The notes beneath the pieces are model-generated. The model was not told the origin of the DNA, ran no database searches, and saw nothing but the letters and a program-made list of their open reading frames with translations. Source: Anaerolineales bacterium (GTDB lineage Bacteria; Chloroflexota; Anaerolineae; Anaerolineales; Villigracilaceae). From it: a stretch of DNA of 8,750 nucleotides. Numbering within the stretch: the first letter of the stretch is position 1; every line of letters starts with the position of its first letter. The translations under genes were made by a program, and so were the position numbers. The DNA lies in contig JAICQC010000188.1 in NCBI GenBank assembly GCA_025938055.1, forward strand, positions 1 to 8,750, given 5' to 3'. Positions 1 through 4,495 of the stretch are shown in pieces.

Positions 1-621
1 CCGGGTGTAATCAATGACATGATCTGCGCCAAGAGAGCGCAGCAAGTCCAGTTTCGCCGTACTGTCCACGGCAGTGACTTCAGCACCGTAGTACTTCGCC
101 AGCTGCACGGCAAAGGTACTTATGCTTCCACCCGCGCCATTGATCAGGATCGTTTGCCCGGGTTGGATATCTGCCTTGCGGAGGAAATGTAATGCCTCAA
201 GCCCTCCGAGCGCAACAGAAGCAGCTTCTTCATGCGTCAAATTGGCTGGCTTTCGGACCAGCCTGCCTTCTTCCGGCAGGCATATATACTCGGCATACCC
301 TCCAAAACTCAGACCGGTGAATCCAAAAACCTCATCGCCAACGTTAAACCGCGTTACGTTTTTTCCCAACTCCTCGATTCTCCCTGCCAGATAACCTCCA
401 AGTATGGATACTCGTTTCGGCTTTCTGAGACCAACATAGATTCGCATGGGGAGTCGAATCCACAAAGGAAAATTCAATGTGCGCATTTCACAGTCGCCTG
501 TCGTTACAGCTGTCGCATAGACCCGTATCAGGACTTCATTTTCCCTGGGAACAGGTTTTTCCACCTCTTTGAGTTTCAGAACCTCGGGCGGTCCGTATTT
601 TGTCCAGATGATTGCTTTCAT
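1..621 (-). CDS. Medium-chain (MDR) NAD(P)-dependent oxidoreductase, quinone-oxidoreductase-like; 3' end beyond window
   Basis: The first 207 residues of a zinc-independent alcohol dehydrogenase/quinone oxidoreductase-like enzyme, which would use NAD(P)H to reduce carbonyls or quinones in the cytoplasm. The N-terminus MKAIIWTKYGPPEVLKL begins the GroES-like domain, with a G-x3-AG-x-IEELG-x-NV-x-RF-x-VGDEVFGF block at about residues 76-101. The Rossmann domain follows, with the nucleotide loop NGAGGSIS (161-168) and a run to LGADHVIDY (197-205). The usual family length is near 320-330, so about a third is missing at the left edge. The zinc-ligand pattern of classical alcohol dehydrogenases is not seen. 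The ATG at 621 has only a weak ribosome site (GTAGAG), and a 19-codon relic reading frame stops 8 bases before it, so translation may be coupled to that frame. The substrate cannot be predicted. The family is confident, the activity is not. Confidence 0.87.
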   Translation of the reverse strand, partial: MKAIIWTKYGPPEVLKLKEVEKPVPRENEVLIRVYATAVTTGDCEMRTLNFPLWIRLPMRIYVGLRKPKRVSILGGYLAGRIEELGKNVTRFNVGDEVFGFTGLSFGGYAEYICLPEEGRLVRKPANLTHEEAASVALGGLEALHFLRKADIQPGQTILINGAGGSISTFAVQLAKYYGAEVTAVDSTAKLDLLRSLGADHVIDYTR

Positions 622-629
622 GTGTTTCT

Positions 630-689
630 CTACTTACCCCAGGCTTCATGCCAGCGCTTGGAGATTGCTTTATTATGTTCGATGGTCAT
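630..689 (-). pseudogene. Head of a SnoaL-like (NTF2-fold) gene, 19 codons, possibly acting as an upstream ORF
   Basis: ATG at 689 follows a good ribosome site (AAAGGA, about 7 bases away) and encodes MTIEHNKAISKRWHEAWGK, then TAG. This matches the typical start of SnoaL-like polyketide-cyclase/ester-cyclase proteins (M-x2-E-x-NK-x3-RR-[WFY]-x-E-x-W-x-[KQ]), which normally continue for some 110-130 residues. Nothing of the remainder is present, because the oxidoreductase start codon lies 8 bases past the stop. I read it as the surviving 5' end of a deleted gene. With its ribosome site intact it could still feed ribosomes to the gene behind it. A leader peptide with a chance resemblance is the alternative. 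Confidence 0.55.
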
Positions 690-792
690 TCGTCATCCTT
701 TCATCGCCGTCCAACATCCTGTACATCAGTACCGCGCAATTCGGTTGGGTGGCAGAGCAGCGATGCCAACAATAGCAGTAAGGGTGCGTTGC

Positions 793-1242
793 TTAAAACA
801 CGTGGGGGAGGTTCCATCCTTCCAGGAAAGCTTTCAAATTCTCCAGTGTCATGCGGAATTCTCCACTGATACGGTCGAAGCGTGCCCTGCGAATCTCGTC
901 GTCCGGCCAGGCTCCGAATCCCGACTCGGAAAAGGTCACTTGGGTGCCATCGTTCTCCTCCTCAAGGACATAGCTTGTAACGAATGGGACGTCGAAATAT
1001 CTCGGGTGCGGTGGCCACTCATAGACGAACTCATGCGGAGGATTGACGAGGCGGATCGTGGCAGAGATAGGTCCGTCTCCTGTGCCAAATTTGATGGTCG
1101 CTCCGGGACGCAGTTCAGTGATTTCCGCATACCCCTCCGCACCCCACCACTGTTTGATCTGCTCCGACTCTGTGATGGCACGCCATACACGTTCGCGCGG
1201 TGCAGCTATCCAGATCTTGTGTTCGAGGATGGGTGGTATCAC
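793..1242 (-). CDS. SRPBCC / AHSA1-like domain protein
   Basis: A 149-residue single-domain protein of the START-like helix-grip fold (activator of Hsp90 ATPase homologue 1-like; bacterial YndB/CalC-type). The opening I-x-A-x-RE-x-VW-x-AIT-x-SE-x-I-x-QWW (about residues 12-33) is the family hallmark: first strand plus the helix ending in the Trp pair. PGA-x-I-x-F at about 46-52, a central VYEW strand and the final amphipathic helix (FRMTLENLKAFLEGW, about 129-143) complete the fold. Such proteins bind hydrophobic ligands and are often near small regulators or antibiotic-tolerance genes; no specific ligand can be named. The start is GTG at 1242, chosen because AGGAG lies 9 bases upstream and no ATG competes. 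It sits 117 bases behind the upstream acetyltransferase and may be cotranscribed with it. Confidence 0.87.
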   Translation of the reverse strand: MIPPILEHKIWIAAPRERVWRAITESEQIKQWWGAEGYAEITELRPGATIKFGTGDGPISATIRLVNPPHEFVYEWPPHPRYFDVPFVTSYVLEEENDGTQVTFSESGFGAWPDDEIRRARFDRISGEFRMTLENLKAFLEGWNLPHVF

Positions 1243-1359
1243 CTTATTTGTCTCCTGTGTGCATGTAGATGGTTTCGTAACATATAACGGAAAAACGTCT
1301 TACGAGGAAGCACACCGTTTTCACCATGTCAGTCCCAGCGAAGTCCGCTTGCGGGCCTG

Positions 1360-1905
1360 CTACCAGATTCGCTCACTCTGGCATTCAATGGTCAATGCTG
1401 AATCCAAATTGAGCGCTGGCGTTAGTGACAAAACGAGAATCATGATTCCCTTTTGTTCAGGTGTGGGAATCAATCCCTGCTCGCTGCGCCCCGCCAGAGG
1501 GCCACGCCACAGCTGCCAACCCAACTTCTTATAAAACTCCGCTCGGTCTGTCTCCAAACCTGCAATGGTGTATTCGTTGTCAATTTCATTTGCCAACTGA
1601 TGCATCAGCATGCTCCCATACCCCTGCCCCTGATGGATTGGCAGCGTTGCCACGGCATCTACATAAGCCGTCCTTAACACAGGCAGACCTTCGGGCTGAA
1701 GCCAGCGGGTTGTTACCAGAGCGTGACTCGCCAACTGTTCACCTCGATATAAGAGAGCGTGCAATCCGCCCCAAGGGACATAGATAAAAAGATTTTTGAA
1801 ATCCTCTTCATGATGCGCTTCCACACAAAGCTGAACAATGGAGTCGCGGGTGAATGCACTCAAGTCTTCGGTCTTGGCGAAGAGAATACTGGTCGATTCT
1901 GTCAT
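1360..1905 (-). CDS. GNAT N-acetyltransferase resembling aminoglycoside 2'-N-acetyltransferase AAC(2')-I
   Basis: A 181-residue protein of the GNAT fold, which transfers acetyl from acetyl-CoA to an amine. The order of motifs resembles AAC(2')-I enzymes: WGGLHALLY (45-53), self-strand GEQLASHALV (55-64), LRTAYVDAVAT (78-88), the acetyl-CoA loop HQGQGYG (91-97), then FYKKLGWQLWRGP (124-136) and an I-x-TPEQKGIMIL strand (146-157). AAC(2')-I proteins share the GG-MH, YVEAV, Y-x3-GW-x-WKG/RGP and late TPEE-x-GG-hydrophobic blocks. Real aminoglycoside activity is not proven, as many environmental relatives have unknown substrates. The start is uncertain: ATG at 1905 gives the normal N-terminus but has no clear Shine-Dalgarno, while in-frame TTG at 1953 would add 16 residues and sits closer to the upstream acetyltransferase (stop at 1975). 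I prefer 1905. Confidence 0.87.
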   Translation of the reverse strand: MTESTSILFAKTEDLSAFTRDSIVQLCVEAHHEEDFKNLFIYVPWGGLHALLYRGEQLASHALVTTRWLQPEGLPVLRTAYVDAVATLPIHQGQGYGSMLMHQLANEIDNEYTIAGLETDRAEFYKKLGWQLWRGPLAGRSEQGLIPTPEQKGIMILVLSLTPALNLDSALTIECQSERIW

Positions 1906-1974
1906 TGAGTAAGGGTGGGCTTTTGAGGATCGGAAAACATGATCTGCGTCCAACGGTTTGCGCTTTCGGCAGGC

Positions 1975-2502
1975 TTATTCTGTGATCACATCGTCGTGCA
2001 GGATGGCATAGATTTCAACGTCCTGATGTTTGCCCTTGTTATACCACGCCCCGCGCGCTGTGCCTTCATGTCGAAAACCGCATTTCTCTGCCAGGCGTCG
2101 CGATGCCAGATTGTCAGGATGAATGACGAGCCTGATACGGTTGACACGCTTGGTCTCGAATAAATAGCGCACCAGCAATTGGACTGCTTCGGTCGTTATG
2201 CCTTTGCCTCGCTGCTCGGGGGCATAGACCTGATAGGAAAGCTCATACTCGTCGAGATAATTGACGGTCTTGAAGAACTCGATGTGCCCGAGTATCTCAT
2301 CCTGCGGCGAGACCATCACGAGCATCCCATCCTCTTTGCTCCAAAACCCCGTTTCCTGGAACTGCTTATGGAATGCAGGCTGTGAAAGGATGCCGCGTGG
2401 GAAGAAATCGCCACGGTTGTCGATGTCAACGTGGAACGCGTACAGCGGATCGATGTCTGCCTCTTGTACAGGGCGGAGCATGATGGACGTACCTTTAAGC
2501 AT
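1975..2502 (-). CDS. GNAT N-acetyltransferase, RimJ/RimL type (Acetyltransf_3)
   Basis: A complete 175-residue acetyltransferase of the RimJ/RimL branch, which acetylates protein N-termini or small amines using acetyl-CoA. It opens with the typical LRPVQEADIDPLYAF (9-23). The central beta-strand region ILGHIEFF (70-77) leads to SYQVYAPEQRGKGITTEAV (89-107), which contains the pyrophosphate-binding Q-R-G-K-G-I loop. IRLVIHPDNLASRRLAEKCGF (123-143) is the Asn-x3-SxRL-x-EK-x-GF signature, followed by EG-x-ARGAWYNKGK-x-QD. ATG at 2502 is supported by GAGGAG seven bases upstream. A second, unrelated GNAT gene follows, and the pair may be one transcript started by the candidate promoter at 2562-2590. 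The substrate is unknown. Confidence 0.93.
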   Translation of the reverse strand: MLKGTSIMLRPVQEADIDPLYAFHVDIDNRGDFFPRGILSQPAFHKQFQETGFWSKEDGMLVMVSPQDEILGHIEFFKTVNYLDEYELSYQVYAPEQRGKGITTEAVQLLVRYLFETKRVNRIRLVIHPDNLASRRLAEKCGFRHEGTARGAWYNKGKHQDVEIYAILHDDVITE

Positions 2503-2534
2503 GATATTCTCCTCTTCAGGTTCTGGATGGGCTG

Positions 2535-2551
2535 GTCAGCGCGACGCTGAC
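2535..2551 (-). other. Short hairpin in the leader of the RimJ/L-type acetyltransferase
   Basis: A perfect 7-bp inverted repeat GTCAGCG/CGCTGAC around the 3-base loop CGA, about 32 bases before the acetyltransferase start. No T-run follows on the minus strand, so it is not an intrinsic terminator. It may stabilise the 5' end of the mRNA if transcription starts near 2555, which is inference. Confidence 0.45.
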
Positions 2552-2561
2552 GAAATTATTG

Positions 2562-2590
2562 CATATACCGACACGTTTGGGAATAAGCAA
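2562..2590 (-). promoter_or_regulatory. Candidate sigma-70-type promoter for the acetyltransferase pair
   Basis: On the minus strand, TTGCTT (2585-2590) and TATATG (2562-2567) are separated by exactly 17 bases, matching three and four of six consensus positions. Transcription would begin near 2555 and give a leader of about 50 bases. The -35 box borders the last recognisable part of the oxidoreductase relic, so the promoter may have arisen in decaying gene sequence. Confidence 0.38.
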
Positions 2591-2598
2591 ACTACCTT

Positions 2599-2679
2599 GT
2601 CCCTGGGCGCAGGTTTTCACGCTTCCTGCAATTTGAAAACCTCGGGTGGACCATACTTTTCATACACGACGGCTTTCAT
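2599..2679 (-). pseudogene. 5' relic of a second MDR oxidoreductase with an in-frame stop
   Basis: ATG at 2679 (AGGA seven bases upstream) begins MKAVVYEKYGPPEVFKLQEA and then reads TGA at 2617-2619. Continuing in frame past the stop gives KPAPRDK. The intact oxidoreductase at 621-1 reads MKAIIWTKYGPPEVLKLKEV-E-KPVPREN, so the stop falls exactly at its Glu21 and the similarity resumes beyond it. After about residue 27 no further resemblance is convincing, so the rest of the gene is deleted or scrambled. This is a clear paralogous relic, kept with its ribosome site. A consensus -10 hexamer TATAAT lies upstream (2714-2719, read on the minus strand) but lacks a good -35. Confidence 0.78.
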
Positions 2680-2773
2680 ACATTTTTCCTACCTGTATAG
2701 TAGATTGTTTTGAATTATATTCGTTTATCCGGATTCGACTTTTGTCCACCTTTAGAATCCAACGTCGCCCGCA

Positions 2774-2809
2774 ACAAAAACGGATGGAGCGCAACCGCCG
2801 CCATCCGTT
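2774..2809 (-). terminator. Intrinsic terminator of the stress-protein/SDR unit
   Basis: On the minus strand the stem AACGGATGG (2809-2801) pairs perfectly with CCATCCGTT (2787-2779) across a 13-base loop. The last two T of the stem extend into a TTTTT run, then G. It lies 61 bases past the SDR stop codon. The 9-bp stem is identical to that of the pnp terminator at 4429-4466, while the loop differs completely. Confidence 0.82.
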
Positions 2810-2817
2810 CTTCTTAT

Positions 2818-2866
2818 TCACTACTTACTCACTACTTACAAATTACCACTTATCACTTACACGCTA
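2818..2866. repeat. Degenerate tandem repeat of a CACTACTTAC-like unit
   Basis: TCACTACTTAC occurs twice back to back (2818-2828 and 2829-2839), followed by looser copies (TTACCACTTATCACTTACAC). It lies between the SDR stop codon and its terminator, so it is transcribed as the 3' untranslated end. Within the 367-base gap 2503-2869 the contents are, from right to left: this repeat, the terminator, the oxidoreductase relic, the candidate promoter and a hairpin. I see no intact gene there. Confidence 0.5.
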
Positions 2867-2869
2867 CTC

Positions 2870-3757
2870 CTATGCCAGCGGCTTGCCGCCTGTCACGCCG
2901 ATGCACTCGCCTGTAATATACGTAGAATCATCTGACGCGAGGAATACAAAGACGGGAGCAAGCTCTGCAGGCTGGCCCGGACGTCCCATTGGAGTGTTCT
3001 TGCCGAACTGAGAGACATGGTCGGGTGGCATGGTGGAGGGAATCAACGGGGTCCAGACCGGTCCCGGTGCCACAGCATTCACCCGTATTCCATGTTTGAT
3101 CGCTTCTTCAGACAGCCCTTTGGTAAAAGTCAGAATGGCTCCCTTCGTGGTGCTGTAGGGAAGGAGCGAGGGAGAGGGTTGATACGCCTGGATCGACGTC
3201 GTATTGATGATGGTGCTTCCCGGTTGCATATGTGGGAGCGCCGCCTTGCACAAAAAGAACATCGCGAAAATATTGGTGCGATACGTATGCAAAAGCTCCT
3301 CTTCGGTGATCTCCTGAATGCTCTCAAAGGTCATCTGGTACGCGGCATTATTGACCAGAATGTCCAGCCTCCCGAACTCGTCCATGGCCCGCTGCACGAT
3401 TCGCCCACAGTGTTCTTCGTCGCCGATGTCGCCTGCTACGGGGATACAGCGCCGCCCCTCCTTTTCGACAACGTGCACTGTTTCCTCTGCATCAGAGTGC
3501 TCGTCCAGATACGAGATCAGCACGTCCGCACCTTCCCGTGCGAACGCGAGCGCCACCGCCCGCCCGATGCCACTGTCCCCGCCGGTAATCACCGCGGCTT
3601 TGCCCTGAAGTTTGCCGCTGCCATGGTACGACTCCTCGCCATAGTCAGGCTTGGGCTCCATCTCCGATTCCAAGCCCGCAGGTTCCTGCGGTTGCTCAGG
3701 GAAGGGAGGCTTGGGACCTGTTTTTTTCGGGTCTTCTGACTCAGATTGGTTACTCAT
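2870..3757 (-). CDS. Short-chain dehydrogenase/reductase with N-terminal extension (YdaD/YhxC/YghA-like)
   Basis: A 295-residue NAD(P)-dependent SDR oxidoreductase. Residues 1-50 form a hydrophilic Pro/Glu-rich extension (KPPFPEQPQEP), typical of the general-stress-protein-39 subgroup. The Rossmann fold carries TGGDSGIG (58-65), NNAA (136-139), the structural Asn of TN (162), and catalytic Ser188, Tyr201 and Lys205 (YSTTK). It ends with PGPVWTPL, FLASDDSTYITGE and the GGKPLA tail. ATG at 3757 is chosen because GGAG lies 6 bases upstream; ATG at 3769 (four residues longer) overlaps that ribosome site. It follows the flavin split-barrel gene by 45 bases, so the two form an operon, and a terminator follows at 2774-2809. 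The subgroup is linked to stress and desiccation responses in other bacteria; the substrate here is unknown. Confidence 0.95.
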   Translation of the reverse strand: MSNQSESEDPKKTGPKPPFPEQPQEPAGLESEMEPKPDYGEESYHGSGKLQGKAAVITGGDSGIGRAVALAFAREGADVLISYLDEHSDAEETVHVVEKEGRRCIPVAGDIGDEEHCGRIVQRAMDEFGRLDILVNNAAYQMTFESIQEITEEELLHTYRTNIFAMFFLCKAALPHMQPGSTIINTTSIQAYQPSPSLLPYSTTKGAILTFTKGLSEEAIKHGIRVNAVAPGPVWTPLIPSTMPPDHVSQFGKNTPMGRPGQPAELAPVFVFLASDDSTYITGECIGVTGGKPLA

Positions 3758-3802
3758 ACGAATCTCCATCTATTCATTAATCAACTACAAATTATCAATA
3801 TC

Positions 3803-4339
3803 TTAAACATCCAGCTTTCCCTGAAGAGAGTCGTCCATCGTCTTCCTGAGCGCTGCACCGATAAGCATCTTAATTCCGGCAACAGCAGTGTTGTGCTTGG
3901 TATCCCAGTAATAGCCCTCCGTGGGCGTGACCCTGATGACCGTGATGCGCGGGTCGTCCACACCTTCTGTGAACCACGTTTGAGCGAAGGACGACCACAA
4001 CTCTTTTATCTTCCCCCGGTCCGTGGAAATAGTCGCTTGCCCGTTCAACTGCATAAAATCGGAATGCTTGGAACCCTGGAAGTACAGTTTCACAGACGGG
4101 TCAAGAGCCAGCTCCTGATTCTTGCGGCTGTCGCTCGCGCTCAGGAACCAGAGATTGCCTTCGTCATCCACCTGTCTCACATTCATTGGACGATCCCCAT
4201 TCGATTCACCCGTGGCGACGGCTGAGCAAAAGAAACAATTTTCCGCCTGTTCCACCATTTCCTTGATTTTGTTGACTGCTTCCTGCCCCCGCAGATCTTC
4301 ATAGTTATCTTCACGCTGACCCATATTATTTGAATCCAT
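3803..4339 (-). CDS. Pyridoxamine 5'-phosphate oxidase-like protein, general stress protein 26 type
   Basis: A 178-residue split-beta-barrel flavin-binding protein, cytosolic. Features match the general-stress-protein-26 group: an N-terminal helix EAVNKIKEMVEQAENCFFCSAV (20-41), the RPMNVRQVDDEGNLWFLSASDSRKNQEL block (50-77) that forms the flavin pocket in relatives, SVKLYFQG (82-89), and a G-x-A-x-IS-x-DR-x-KI-x-ELW segment (100-115). W-F-x-EGVDDP (122-130) and EGYYWDT (141-147) follow, with the common GKLDV end (174-178). These proteins bind FMN or related cofactors, but most have no proven reaction. ATG at 4339 is backed by GAGGAG seven bases upstream; the internal ATG at 4324 lacks one. 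It is cotranscribed with the SDR gene behind it. That pairing recurs in stress operons, which is consistent with a redox-stress role but does not prove one. Confidence 0.92.
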   Translation of the reverse strand: MDSNNMGQREDNYEDLRGQEAVNKIKEMVEQAENCFFCSAVATGESNGDRPMNVRQVDDEGNLWFLSASDSRKNQELALDPSVKLYFQGSKHSDFMQLNGQATISTDRGKIKELWSSFAQTWFTEGVDDPRITVIRVTPTEGYYWDTKHNTAVAGIKMLIGAALRKTMDDSLQGKLDV

Positions 4340-4428
4340 AACAAATCTCCTCTGTGATTTAGGCTTGCATAGAGATTAAAACGAATTGGAGCTTGAATGT
4401 GACACGCTTTAATGGATACGTTTGGAGG

Positions 4429-4466
4429 AAAATAAAAACGGATGGAGAGCAAGATTTCCATCCGTT
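4429..4466 (-). terminator. Intrinsic terminator of pnp
   Basis: On the minus strand the 10-bp stem AACGGATGGA (4466-4457) pairs perfectly with TCCATCCGTT (4446-4437) across a 10-base loop. It is followed by TTTATTTT. It begins 30 bases past the pnp stop codon and insulates the stress operon that starts at 4339. Confidence 0.87.
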
Positions 4467-4495
4467 CTACGCACGAATTACTGGTTTGCCAGCCC

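Noticed and set aside
690..792. Cys-rich short frame (PYCYCWHRCS...) between SRPBCC and the SnoaL relic
   Set aside because: It has no upstream start or ribosome site and no known motif spacing; all three frames are short, so I treat the stretch as unexplained spacer.
232..1287. Plus-strand open frame of 351 codons
   Set aside because: It lies antisense across the SRPBCC and oxidoreductase genes, has no recognisable domain and a Cys/Arg/His-rich composition typical of shadow frames.
1244..1327. 27-codon minus-strand ORF ending one base before the SRPBCC start
   Set aside because: It has a possible ribosome site and a coupling geometry, but the peptide (MVKTVCFLVRRF...) matches no family I know and short frames of this size are common by chance.
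1904..1942. 12-codon ORF overlapping the AAC(2')-like start by ATGA
   Set aside because: No convincing ribosome site and no recognisable sequence; the overlap alone is weak evidence.
1..2800. Integron cassette array
   Set aside because: Content and orientation fit, but no attC-like sites with RYYYAAC/GTTRRRY cores were found in the spacers and no integrase is present.
3017..3739. Plus-strand open frame of 240 codons
   Set aside because: Antisense to the SDR gene, whose catalytic motifs are intact on the minus strand.
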